From CAYVVD01 sp964454975 (GTDB lineage: Bacteria > Bacteroidota > Ignavibacteria > Kapaibacteriales > UBA2268): a stretch of DNA of 64,000 bases. Under the pieces are notes generated by a model. The model was not told the DNA's origin. It searched no databases and was given only the letters and a program-made list of their open reading frames with translations. Where the stretch lies: NCBI GenBank assembly GCA_964454975.1, contig CAYVVD010000004.1:62001-126000 (forward strand). Direction: 5' to 3'. A program made the position numbers and the translations under genes. Shown piece after piece: positions 26,760 to 35,593 of the stretch; position 1 is the stretch's first letter; every line of letters begins with the position of its first letter.

Positions 26760-29200
26760 GCAGTCTGTTTAAAACATTGTTGCTTTGCACATTAGGATTA
26801 TTGTTAAACAACACTTTCCTTTTTGGCAGCCCAAAACACAAACCAAAACTTGCATTGGTACTGAGTGGTGGTGGAGCAAGGGGTTTCGCGCAAATTGGTG
26901 TTTTAAAGGTATTTGAAGAAGCAGGAATACAGCCTGATGTTATCTGTGGCACAAGCATCGGGGCTATTGTCGGCGGCCTTTATTCCTGCGGCTATTCTGC
27001 GGCAGAACTTGATTCAATTGCCAGGAACACAGACTGGGAAGAGGTATTTAGCCTGGGTACTGATTATGACCGTGGCAATCAGTTCCTCGACCAGAAGCTG
27101 ATTAGCGACAGAAGCCTTTTCATGCTCCGGTTTGAAGATTTTGAGTTTGTAGTTCCTGAAGCCATTTCAATAGGCGAGTCATTCTACTCATTTTTGAATG
27201 AAATGATCTGGAAAGCCCCGGTTAAAAATAATGGTGATTTCGATAAGCTCAGGATAAGGTTCCGCCCTGTAGCAACAGACCTGGTTACTGGAACAAGCAA
27301 GAGCCTGGACTCAGGAGACCTTGCCACGGCAATAAGAGCCAGCGCTGCAATCCCGCTCCGGTACACACCTGTTCGGATAGACGACATGATACTTGTAGAT
27401 GGTGGGCTTAAATCTAACGTACCAGTGTTTCAGGCTAAGGAATTCAGTCCTGAATTGATTATTGCGGTAAACACTGTTTCACCACTTTACCTGAACGAAG
27501 CACTAGATAACCCGATTAACATTGCAGACCAGACTGTTTCAATATTAATGAAGGATTATGAGAAGGAATCATTAGAAAGCGCTGATTATGTAATTGAGCC
27601 GGATTTGAAAGGGTTTACTAACAATGATTTTAATAATGTTGACAGTTTGATAAAACTCGGAGAGGAAGCCGCAAGAAGAGTTTTAAATGAACTGATGGAT
27701 GTTTGTTTCAGGTATTCCGAAGTTGAGTTTGCGTCTAAGGATGGCGCAATAGTCAGTGAAGAGCCTGTTATAAAAGCTATAGTGTTGAAAACAGCATTTG
27801 CTAAACATAAAAATATCATTGAGGAATTGAACAGGGAGTTTACAGATACAAAATACAATACGGAGGTTCTCTTTAAAATTCGGAAAAGCATCAACAAATA
27901 TTTTCTTTTTAACAACTTTGATTTAGGATATATTAGCAATTCGGAATATATTAATGATACGCTGTATATTGATTTGAATAGTGGTGTTCTCAATAGTTTT
28001 ACCATAAATGGCAATCCATCAACAAGCAAATTCCTTATCACTCGTGAAATTCCTTTTGAAGTTGGAGATATTATAACAGTTAACGCACTCAGGTTAGCAT
28101 CCCAAAATCTTTACGCAACAGATCTGTTCAGCAATATAGAATTTGATGTAGGTTGGGGCAGACATGGAATAGACCTTGATTTAAAGCTTCGCGAAAGGGG
28201 GACACAAACCTTAAGGTTTGGGATAAATATAAACAATGAGAGATTCACACGTCTCGGTACTCAATTTGTGCAGGAAAATCTTCTCAACCAGGGGATGCGT
28301 CTCAATCTCAGGTTCAATATTGGATCTCGCGACCAGTTAGGTAATCTTGGGATTGAAAATACCCGGCTTTTCAGCACACCAGTCGGATTTAAGATTAATG
28401 CTTACTATAGCAGGCGGAAAAGAAATAATTATATCGAAAAGCAGAATTTGGGTGATAATGAATTTGAGCGTATTGTTGACAATGAAACAACCGAAGAGCG
28501 ATACGGTGGGCTTGCTTCTTTTGGTACACAGATAGAAAAAAACGGGCGGCTTTCTTTTGATTTTCGCTATGAACGCCAGCGGGATATACCCCGGAGTGGG
28601 GAAGCAGTTATACCTCTCGAAACTATATCAACAATTAAGATAATTAATGTTTTTGATTCTGAGAATGCAACATTTTACCCAACAAGCGGCTCCAAACTAG
28701 AGCTTTCACTCGAAACAAGCGTTATACCAAGCGATGAAATAACCGGCTTCTCAAAAGCTTTGTTTTCATACCGCGCTAATTTTAATGCGGGGGCGCATAC
28801 TTTCATACCCGGAATATTATTTGGCTTTGCTGATGAAACACTGCCTTTGCTGGAGCAGTTCTATCTTGGCGGACAATATGACTTTATGGGCATGAGAGAG
28901 GACGAGGGTAGAGGGAGGCAAAAAGTAGTAGGCTCCTTAGAATACCGCCTGAAGTCGCCATATAGCTTATTTTTTGATACATATTTTTCGTTGAGTTATT
29001 ATCTCGGTAATGTATGGGAAATACCAGAAAAAGTTAAGTCTTCTTCCTTGCGTCATGGGACAGGATTTACTGTTGGCCTGGATACTCCAATCGGCCCGGC
29101 TGATTTCTCTGCAGGCCGCAGTTTCTTCTTTACAAAAGCTCCAAATTCCATAATCTGGGGTCCGCTGATGTTCTATTTTTCGATAGGGATAGATGTGTAA
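26756..29200 (+). CDS. Patatin-like phospholipase fused to POTRA and Omp85-type beta-barrel
   Basis: 814 residues from the ATG at 26756, which overlaps the acylphosphatase stop (ATGA); a start at 26735 is open but lies in the neighbour. A signal peptide (about 1-24) is followed by a patatin domain: GGGARG oxyanion loop at 38-43, GTSIG with Ser67, and the DGG dyad Asp near residue 215 (LVDGGLKSNVP). A POTRA-like region (about 415-480) and a C-terminal bacterial surface antigen barrel follow, with FYLGGQYDFMGMR and a final aromatic-rich strand. The architecture is that of type Vd/PlpD-like autotransporters, where the barrel moves or anchors the lipase. All catalytic residues are present. Confidence 0.92.
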   Translation: MSSLFKTLLLCTLGLLLNNTFLFGSPKHKPKLALVLSGGGARGFAQIGVLKVFEEAGIQPDVICGTSIGAIVGGLYSCGYSAAELDSIARNTDWEEVFSLGTDYDRGNQFLDQKLISDRSLFMLRFEDFEFVVPEAISIGESFYSFLNEMIWKAPVKNNGDFDKLRIRFRPVATDLVTGTSKSLDSGDLATAIRASAAIPLRYTPVRIDDMILVDGGLKSNVPVFQAKEFSPELIIAVNTVSPLYLNEALDNPINIADQTVSILMKDYEKESLESADYVIEPDLKGFTNNDFNNVDSLIKLGEEAARRVLNELMDVCFRYSEVEFASKDGAIVSEEPVIKAIVLKTAFAKHKNIIEELNREFTDTKYNTEVLFKIRKSINKYFLFNNFDLGYISNSEYINDTLYIDLNSGVLNSFTINGNPSTSKFLITREIPFEVGDIITVNALRLASQNLYATDLFSNIEFDVGWGRHGIDLDLKLRERGTQTLRFGININNERFTRLGTQFVQENLLNQGMRLNLRFNIGSRDQLGNLGIENTRLFSTPVGFKINAYYSRRKRNNYIEKQNLGDNEFERIVDNETTEERYGGLASFGTQIEKNGRLSFDFRYERQRDIPRSGEAVIPLETISTIKIINVFDSENATFYPTSGSKLELSLETSVIPSDEITGFSKALFSYRANFNAGAHTFIPGILFGFADETLPLLEQFYLGGQYDFMGMREDEGRGRQKVVGSLEYRLKSPYSLFFDTYFSLSYYLGNVWEIPEKVKSSSLRHGTGFTVGLDTPIGPADFSAGRSFFFTKAPNSIIWGPLMFYFSIGIDV

Positions 29201-29593
29201 TTACTTCTGCTCCTCTTTTTCGGCACTAATCAGCTTCCCGATTATAAAATTCCAGGATTCAGGTGATTCATAAGTTTCGGTTCCATGGGGATAGTGATGA
29301 AAATACTTTGTAGTTTGTGTGGAATGGAGAATTATTACATCGCCTCCGGCCCCGCGAGCCACATCCTGCGCAACTTGTATTGCTTCCATGTTATTATCAA
29401 CAGTAAAATTTGTTCTGTAAACCCGGAGCATGCCTATCTCAGTATATTTTACCGGTTTTTTCGAATCTTGTATTACCTTAACAGGATAATTTTCCGGCAA
29501 TGGCTTTTCTGCCATGCCGGTCTGGACAAAATCATATGTATTACATCCTACTGTAATAACAACAAGGGCAATAATAACTACTGAAAACTTCAT
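29201..29593 (-). CDS. Small lipoprotein, function unknown
   Basis: 130 residues with a lipoprotein signal ending VITVGC (Cys17). The mature domain contains EAIQVAQDVARGAGGDVIIL, a helix-strand pattern reminiscent of RcsF/YbjQ-like small domains in which an 'A..GAD.I' motif follows a helix, but the resemblance is weak. Its stop directly adjoins the stop of the convergent patatin gene. Likely inner leaflet of outer membrane or periplasm-facing. No function can be assigned. Confidence 0.7.
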   Translation of the reverse strand: MKFSVVIIALVVITVGCNTYDFVQTGMAEKPLPENYPVKVIQDSKKPVKYTEIGMLRVYRTNFTVDNNMEAIQVAQDVARGAGGDVIILHSTQTTKYFHHYPHGTETYESPESWNFIIGKLISAEKEEQK

Positions 29594-29750
29594 ATGGCCT
29601 CCGGGATTGGTTTCAATATTTACTTTTTATAAAACGATACTTTATTCTGTTGGTTTCGAGGAAAATACACAATACAATACCCGAATTTACCGTTAATTCT
29701 GAATATTTGATATTTTTGTAAGCTTTTGATTAATAATAAAACAGTAGAAA

Positions 29751-31439
29751 ATGGAAACAAAAAGCGAATCGAGCGGTTCTAATTTTATTAAATCAATAAT
29801 AAATCGCGACAATGAAACAGGGAAACACGCCGGCAGGACTCACTTCCGCTTCCCGCCCGAACCCAATGGCTACCTACACATCGGCCATGCAAAATCAATC
29901 TGCCTGAATTTTGGTCTTGCAGAAGAATACGGAGGGCTATGTAACCTCCGCTTTGACGATACCAATCCCGCGAAAGAAAGCGAAGAATACGTTGAGTCGA
30001 TAAAGGAGGATGTGCGTTGGCTTGGTTTTGACTGGAAGGACCGTTGTTACTATGCTTCAGATTATTTCCTGCAGCTTTATGAATATGCTATTCAACTGAT
30101 TAAAGAAGGAAAGGCTTTTGTCTGCGAGCTGACGGCGGAACAAATGCGTGAATACCGAGGTACCTTGAAAGAACCCGGCAGGCCAAGTCCTTTCCGCAAC
30201 AGGAGCATAGAGGAAAACATGGAGCTGTTCGAAAAAATGAAAAACGGTGAGTTTAAGGAAGGGGAGAAATCACTTCGCGCAAAAATTGACATGGCATCGC
30301 CGAATATCAATATGCGAGACCCTGTGATTTACCGAATTAAATATTCTCATCACCACCGCACCGGTGATAAATGGTGCATCTACCCTATGTATGATTTTAC
30401 TCACTGCCTTTCTGATTCGATTGAGAGAATCACTCATTCGCTGTGTACTCTTGAATTTGAGAATAACCGCCCGCTTTACGACTGGGTGCTAAACGAGCTT
30501 GGAGTATATCACCCCCGGCAGATTGAGTTTGCAAGGCTTAATTTAAACTATACGGTACTGAGCAAACGAAAACTCTTGAAGCTTGTAGAAGATGGATTAG
30601 TAAGCGGCTGGGATGACCCGCGTATGCCGACAATTTCGGGGTTACGCAGGAGAGGTTATACTCCCGGGTCCATAAGAAATTTTGCCGAAATGGTGGGTGT
30701 TGCCAAGAAAGACAGTATAGTTGATATTGGCATGCTCGAGCATTCAATCCGCGAGGACCTTAATAAGAATGCAGTGCGAAGGATGACAGTGCTAAATCCA
30801 CTGAAAGTGACAATCGAGAATTACCCGGAAGGTGAGGAAGAATATCTCGAGGCTGTAAACAATCCGGAGGATGAAAGCGCTGGTACAAGGCAGGTGCCGT
30901 TCTCAGGTACTCTGTTTATTGAAAGGGACGACTTCATGGAGGACCCGCCGCGCAAGTTCTTCCGTCTGGCTCCGGGACGTGAGGTGAGATTACGTTATGC
31001 TTATTTTATTATATGCAAGGAAGTCATCAAAGATGAATCCGGGGAAATATGCGAACTGATTTGTAATTATGACCCTACGACAAAAGGTGGTGATGCTCCG
31101 GATGGTAGAAAGGTGAAAGCTACTTTACATTGGGTATCTGCTAATCATGCTGTTGATGCCGAAGTAAGGATTTACAATCAGCTGTTTACTATGGAAAATC
31201 CAAATGCTGTTGAGGAAGGGAAAGATTTTACAGAATACCTGAATTCGGAATCGCTGGTTGTATTGAAGAATTGCAAGATTGAACCGTCACTCTCTGGTAA
31301 AAACTCGGGCGAACGATTCCAGTTTGAGCGCCTGGGCTATTTTGCTGTTGATAAAGATAGCACTGAAGAGAAACCTGTGTTCAATCGTATCGTAACATTA
31401 AAAGACACCTGGGCTAAAGTTAGAAAGGAAACCGGATAG
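29751..31439 (+). CDS. glnS: Glutaminyl-tRNA synthetase
   Basis: 562 residues, GlnRS length. Class I motif [16 protein letters not shown] near residue 40, then [12 protein letters not shown]; the KMSKS equivalent reads [23 protein letters not shown] with [17 protein letters not shown] is diagnostic of GlnRS over GluRS. C-terminal beta-barrels bind the anticodon. It aminoacylates tRNA-Gln directly, so this organism need not use the GatCAB route for Gln. A TATTTTTG element (29711-29718) fits the Bacteroidota -7 consensus TAnnTTTG, but no clear -33 box is seen. Confidence 0.97.
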   Translation: METKSESSGSNFIKSIINRDNETGKHAGRTHFRFPPEPNGYLHIGHAKSICLNFGLAEEYGGLCNLRFDDTNPAKESEEYVESIKEDVRWLGFDWKDRCYYASDYFLQLYEYAIQLIKEGKAFVCELTAEQMREYRGTLKEPGRPSPFRNRSIEENMELFEKMKNGEFKEGEKSLRAKIDMASPNINMRDPVIYRIKYSHHHRTGDKWCIYPMYDFTHCLSDSIERITHSLCTLEFENNRPLYDWVLNELGVYHPRQIEFARLNLNYTVLSKRKLLKLVEDGLVSGWDDPRMPTISGLRRRGYTPGSIRNFAEMVGVAKKDSIVDIGMLEHSIREDLNKNAVRRMTVLNPLKVTIENYPEGEEEYLEAVNNPEDESAGTRQVPFSGTLFIERDDFMEDPPRKFFRLAPGREVRLRYAYFIICKEVIKDESGEICELICNYDPTTKGGDAPDGRKVKATLHWVSANHAVDAEVRIYNQLFTMENPNAVEEGKDFTEYLNSESLVVLKNCKIEPSLSGKNSGERFQFERLGYFAVDKDSTEEKPVFNRIVTLKDTWAKVRKETG

Positions 31440-31508
31440 TCAGGAAGTCAGATAGAAATGTATTCTTTAAATAAGATCGCTACATAAGGATGGTTTCTCA
31501 TATTCTTG

Positions 31509-31546
31509 TTATTCCCGCGAATGCAAGAATCCAGTATTCTGGAATG
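31509..31546. repeat. REP-like palindromic repeat relic
   Basis: The intergenic stretch TTATTCCCGCGAATGCAAGA and its continuation into ATTCTGGAATG resembles the widespread intergenic repeat 'TCATTCCCGCGAAAGCGGGA' seen in many bacterial genomes. Here the palindrome is imperfect (ATTCCCGC against GCAAGAAT), so it is probably a decayed copy. It lies in the 200-nt gap between glnS and the next gene. The rest of the gap shows no gene. Confidence 0.35.
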
Positions 31547-31639
31547 TTTTACTATTAGCTTGGCTATTACTGTGCGGTTCTGGCTTTGCTGGAATAGCTG
31601 AAATCTCCACTTATGATGTAGCTCTTAAGGAGGTGTAAA

Positions 31640-32164
31640 ATGAATTACATTAAAATTAGTCTAACGATTCTAATTCTAATCTTTGTTTATACAACTTTTT
31701 CTGTTCCTGAAGACGCCCTTTCTCCAATTAAAAAATTAAGCGGTGACTGGAAGATGCTCTATTTTAATAATCCGGGTGGCTTTGCAAAGCCTTCTAATGG
31801 CAAAGGGGAAGGAGTTGGGGAAATGATCCTTAAGGAAAAAGTGCTTGAACTGAGCTCAACACTTCAGCATCTTTCAGGTAGTGTTGAAGTCCGATATGTA
31901 ATTGGCTGGGATGCAGCGCAAAAAAAATATTTCCTGATTAATTATGATTCAGAATCTTTTCAACCATTCCTGGGACTTGGGGATTATGATGAACAATCCG
32001 GCAGATTGATTTTTGAAGGCGAAAATGAAGGAGCCGTGGACCAGCCGGAAGAGATTCACATCGAGATTTACTTTGTCAGAGAAGATAAATTTATGATTGA
32101 TGTTTACAAAGGGAACGGCGTTTCAGAAACTAAAACTTTAGAACTTGCATTTATCAGGAAGTAA
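31640..32164 (+). CDS. Secreted lipocalin-like/DUF1579-like protein
   Basis: 174 residues with a signal peptide (about 1-20, LILIFVYTTFSVPEDA). The mature part, starting LSGDWKML, alternates strands and contains GDYDEQSGRLIFEGE and EIHIEIYFVREDKFMIDVYK, a pattern resembling DUF1579/lipocalin-like beta-barrels that begin 'L.G.W'. An unusually strong Shine-Dalgarno (AAGGAGGT at 31627-31634) lies 5 nt before the ATG. It overlaps the convergent Nudix gene by 11 nt. Function unknown. Confidence 0.7.
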   Translation: MNYIKISLTILILIFVYTTFSVPEDALSPIKKLSGDWKMLYFNNPGGFAKPSNGKGEGVGEMILKEKVLELSSTLQHLSGSVEVRYVIGWDAAQKKYFLINYDSESFQPFLGLGDYDEQSGRLIFEGENEGAVDQPEEIHIEIYFVREDKFMIDVYKGNGVSETKTLELAFIRK

Positions 32165-32813
32165 AAGCCCTGAATTCGTGATAGAGTATAATCAATTCTG
32201 ATATAATCATTGCGGTTGCGCCCCATAGAGGCACTTTTCTGCCAATGTGCCATAGGGGCACTTCAATTTCCTGTTCTCCCATTATCCACTTTTCAAGCTT
32301 ATAATTATTCTCATCGAGAATGAAATCGAAATCGAGGAAAAATATTTCTTCAACCTCATCGGGATTTGGAAGCAGGTTTTCGGGTTTGTTATAAACAATA
32401 CCAACAACAGGGCTTATTAATGAATCCGAAGGCGGGACATAAAAATCCGTCAGCCTGCCAGCAATATCAATATACCCGGCAAAGGCAGTTTCCTCCTGCG
32501 TCTCCCTTAGCGCTGTTTCGAATACGGATTCTCCGGGTTCCATTCGTCCGCCGGGGCAGCTTATTTGTCCACGGTGAGTATTTAAATTAGAACTTCTGAG
32601 TGTGAGTAGTATTTCAAATCCACACTTGTTTTCAGCCGGTGCGAGTAAAATCAGGATTGCACTTCTTTTGCTGTCCGGATTCGGGTAGAGTTGGCGGAAT
32701 ACCTTGCCTTCGATAAGCGGCATCATATCGAGGTGTGCATCGGTACCGGGCAATGGTGCATTAAGCCTTCTTTTCAGATAATCGAAGAATTTCTTTAGTT
32801 TCTCATTATTCAT
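32154..32813 (-). CDS. Nudix hydrolase, CoA-pyrophosphatase-like (NudL type)
   Basis: 219 residues. The Nudix box is complete: GGRMEPGESVFETALRETQ followed by EET, matching Gx5Ex7REUxEExGU. Just before it, STHRGQIS-like LNTHRGQISCPGGRMEPG is the NudL/CoA-diphosphatase signature (LxxHxGQxxFPGG). These enzymes cleave CoA or related nucleoside diphosphates to adenosine bisphosphate and phosphopantetheine. Cytoplasmic. Convergent with the preceding gene, overlapping by 11 nt, and divergent from the MGMT-like gene by 39 nt. Confidence 0.9.
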   Translation of the reverse strand: MNNEKLKKFFDYLKRRLNAPLPGTDAHLDMMPLIEGKVFRQLYPNPDSKRSAILILLAPAENKCGFEILLTLRSSNLNTHRGQISCPGGRMEPGESVFETALRETQEETAFAGYIDIAGRLTDFYVPPSDSLISPVVGIVYNKPENLLPNPDEVEEIFFLDFDFILDENNYKLEKWIMGEQEIEVPLWHIGRKVPLWGATAMIISELIILYHEFRAFTS

Positions 32814-32852
32814 AAAATTATTTAGCGGATTTATAAACCTAATATTGCAGTT

Positions 32853-33182
32853 ATGGAAAAAGATTTCAGGGAGAAAACTTTGGAGATAGTCCTTAAAATA
32901 CCCTATGGCAAAGTGACAACTTATGGTGCTATCGCTAATGCGGGGGGGCTAAAATCCTCAGCAAGGCTGGTCGGATATGTGCTCAACTCGCTTGCCGGAA
33001 AGCCGGAATTCCCCTGCCACCGGGTCGTGAACAGGAACGGTGAGCTAACCGGCAGGATGCACTTTGCAACGCCGGATACCATGCACGAACTTCTCGAGAG
33101 CGAGGGAGTGGAATTTATAGATGGGCATGTAGATATGAAAAAGCATTTCTGGGAACCGGAAATAATGAAAAGTGAAAATTGA
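32853..33182 (+). CDS. MGMT-family DNA-binding domain protein (alkyltransferase-like, Cys retained)
   Basis: 109 residues comprising only the C-terminal DNA-binding/active-site domain of O6-methylguanine methyltransferases: VLKIPYGKVTTYGAIA, then SARLVGYVLNS (Arg finger helix) and FPCHRVVNRNGEL. The methyl-accepting Cys in PCHRV is present, unlike classical ATL proteins, which have Trp there. The short length matches ATL-like proteins. It could repair or flag O6-alkylguanine; whether it transfers alkyl groups is untested. Confidence 0.9.
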   Translation: MEKDFREKTLEIVLKIPYGKVTTYGAIANAGGLKSSARLVGYVLNSLAGKPEFPCHRVVNRNGELTGRMHFATPDTMHELLESEGVEFIDGHVDMKKHFWEPEIMKSEN

Positions 33183-33274
33183 TATTTGATCAATATTAGT
33201 ATTATTTCCGAAAGGGACTGAATAAAAAACACATTGGAAACATAGAGAATTAAGAATTATCCTGAAAAAAACAA

Positions 33275-33303
33275 TCATCCGATGACTTGGAGCCATCGGA
33301 TGA
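33275..33303 (-). terminator. Rho-independent terminator for the minus-strand pseudogene
   Basis: Perfect 10-bp inverted repeat TCATCCGATG / CATCGGATGA with a 9-nt loop. Read on the minus strand, the stem is followed by ATTGTTTTTTTCAGG, a T-rich tract. It lies 12 nt past the stop of the decayed T9SS gene (33315). Confidence 0.8.
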
Positions 33304-33314
33304 ATAATAATTAT

Positions 33315-34852
33315 TTACTTAGATATTAATAGTTTTTCTGTTTGTGTGATGCCGTTCCAGCTAAGAGTAAGGAAATACACTCCGCTTGCAAGGTTGCTTA
33401 CATCAAACTTGTCAGTGTAGTCGCCATCGGTTCGTTGTTGCATAGGGATCTCAGCCAGCTTGTTACCCATGAAGTCGCTCAACTTGAGTGACACTTGTCC
33501 GGGCTGGGATATTGTTTTATATGTATTAAATGCATTCTGAGTTACAGTGTTGGCTTCTCTCATCGAAATGACGGGAATACCTCTTTCATTTTCAATTGTT
33601 GATGCAGCTAAATCCTGAATTAATGCCATAAAAATCTTAAAAGTACGCGTATATCCAAATAAAAGATACTTGCCTTCACCCAAATCAAGTCCATCTACAA
33701 TGTTATTTTGTGAACCATATTGGTTTTCAGTGTTTACTTTTCATAACAGATTAAACTCGTTGTCATATTTTTCGGCTGTTAGTTCCATTGTCCAGTCAAA
33801 ATCATTCGAGCTGTGTCTGGTAATGATTTCCCTGCCTGCATGGATATTAATATTCTCTTGGAAAGGCTTTAGTAACAATGTTGCAAAAAAACAATACCCG
33901 TATAAATTTCTTCTACAATATTTTCCTGCAAATCTGCTTTTAATATATGTTGTATGATTCTTGTTGGCCCTAATAAGGTAATTGCCATCTTCAGACATAC
34001 CCCAAAATTTAGGGTTAAAATAAGAAATGTCAATTTTTGATTTCCAAAGAATATTACCTTCCTCATCAATTTTCGCTATATAGTTGTTTTCCGAAATAAT
34101 TTCATATGCTCCACCCGAGCGGTCCCTTTGCTTTTCTATTTCAAGGGCTGTATAAAAACGTATCCGTTATCAATTCCGTTCATTAAAGAAAACAAATTGA
34201 ATAAAAATTGACTTTCTTTTCCATCCTTAGTAATATAAGCAGGTATTTTCTCAATTGCTTTGTTCCAAACAAAATTTGCATTATTATCATATCTTCCAAA
34301 AGTCAACAAATATCGAGATGGTCCAGAAGTTGATTGGGAAATACTCCCTGATAAAATACCATCATCTATTGTGAATATGGTCTTGTTATCAAAAGGTATT
34401 TTATTCTTGACAAATTCTGCATCATCTTCCATATTTGTATTGATTATTTCATCAATCAGATCCCCGTTTTTGCTAATGATAAATTTCTTAACAACACCAA
34501 ATTCACTCAGCAAACCTCTCTTCACAGCAGCAAAGATTTCATAATTCCCTTACGCATTTTCTACAGCATTTATATTAAAAATATTGAATTCGTCATTTTC
34601 CGTAACATGCCTAAGAGTTTTACGCCACACTTCTTCTCCGGGACTACTAAATTTGTAAACATACATTGAGTCATTCCATGAAATGCGAGAATAAAATGTA
34701 ACGATAAAACTCCCTTCGGAATCCATTGAAACACTTAAATTACAAGTAGCAAGTGGTTCATTTGTAAAATAGTTTTTTTCTCAGATTATTTCCTGGGAAT
34801 AAATCACCGAATTTAGTACAATGAGCAAGAGTACTAAAAAATATTTTTTCAT
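33315..34852 (-). pseudogene. Decayed secreted protein gene with T9SS sorting domain
   Basis: From the ATG at 34852 the minus strand encodes a signal peptide (MKKYFLVLLLIVLNSVIYSQ) and then a recognisable protein interrupted by an in-frame TGA (34781-34783), an in-frame TAA (34550-34552), a frameshift near 34145, a probable double shift around 33870-33960, and another in-frame TGA (33741-33743). Coding sense resumes in one frame or another after each lesion (EKNYFTNEPLATCNLS, ISENNYIAKIDEEGNILW, TEKYDNEFNLL-like AEKYDNEFNLL). The end, DVSNLASGVYFLTLSWNGIT then QTEKLLISK, is a type A T9SS sorting domain. A terminator follows. Original function unknown. Confidence 0.8.
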
Positions 34853-34869
34853 TATTTTCTACCTTTTAA

Positions 34870-35276
34870 TTATTTGAACAACTCCTCACAAGCAGGTTCA
34901 CAATCTCCAACTACAGAGTTCCAACCTGTTTCTGCACATTCGTCAATTGGTGGGTCGGCGTTTGCACAATTCTCAGAATCTTCTGAAGTAACTGTTTTTG
35001 TTATCTCGTATTCTCCTGTTGAAGTATTTTTACTTATATCATAAGATACTACACAGCAAAAATCACTGTCACATGTTTAATTTTTAAACTTAAACAATAT
35101 CACAAATTCTCAAAATGTAGTGTCTTGTTAGTTCACAACCGGACAAATCCGGCCAGGTGTAGGTAAACGAACCAACGCCAGACCAAGCTCCGCAACCACT
35201 ACCTCCCCGGCAGTCGGTTGCATTTGTTTGAGCGGCTGTTGCTATAAATATATAGAAAAAGGATAAAGTTCCTCAT
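34870..35276 (-). pseudogene. Decayed small Cys-rich secreted protein gene
   Basis: The minus strand has a strong Shine-Dalgarno (GGAGG, 35281-35285) 4 nt before an ATG at 35276 that begins a hydrophobic leader (MRNFILF). A frameshift within the leader leads to ATAAQTNATDCRGGSGCGAW and ...WPDLSGCELTRHYILRICDI; a second disruption with stops around 35040-35110 separates this from CDSDFCCVVSYDISKNTSTG and NCANADPPIDECAETGWNS, ending ACEELFK with TAA at 34870-34872. Many cysteines suggest an exported disulfide-bonded protein. It sits 17 nt upstream of the decayed T9SS gene, probably once an operon. Confidence 0.65.
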
Positions 35277-35370
35277 AATACCTCCTATTATTAAGCTATG
35301 CTTTAAATATAAAAACACTGAAATAAACAAGTAATTATTACCATGATCCCAAATGTTTTAATAATACGAG

Positions 35371-35520
35371 CAAATTGTCTTGTTAGAACTTGATTGATAA
35401 ATCAATGCAATAAATCGAGGATAAAAGTAATTGCTCAATAATATATGTTGAACAAATACACTTGCAAGCGAATAAGACAATTTGATTTAACATATACAAA
35501 TCTCCCAATAAATCAAATTG
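35371..35520. repeat. Nested inverted repeats in the gap before the decayed genes
   Basis: In the gene-free stretch 35277-35540, CAAATTGTCTT (35371-35381) is the inverse of AAGACAATTTG (35474-35484), and CAATTTGATTTA (35478-35489) pairs perfectly with TAAATCAAATTG (35509-35520) across a 19-nt loop. The elements share the CAATTTG core. They could be operator-like palindromes, alternative RNA hairpins or ends of a lost element. No coding sequence is seen here. Confidence 0.5.
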
Positions 35521-35542
35521 AGGTACAAAATGTAGTTAAAGA

Positions 35543-35578
35543 AACCCTCCCGGTTCCGCTTGTGCGGAAGGGAGGGTT
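35543..35578 (-). terminator. Long GC-rich hairpin downstream of the dihydroorotate-dehydrogenase-like gene
   Basis: AACCCTCCC pairs with GGGAGGGTT and, after a 2-nt bulge, TTCCGC pairs with GCGGAA around a TTGT loop. It starts about 15 nt after the stop at 35594 on the minus strand and is followed by TTTCTTTAAC, a weak T tract. It probably terminates the nifJ/DHOD-like transcript. Confidence 0.7.
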
Positions 35579-35593
35579 GCAATTCAGGAGGTG

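Noticed and set aside
33315..34852. In-frame TGA codons that could be read as Trp (stop-codon reassignment)
   Set aside because: Other genes here end in TGA at expected family lengths (for example pdxB-linked deaminase, polX), and this gene also has a TAA and frameshifts, so decay explains it.
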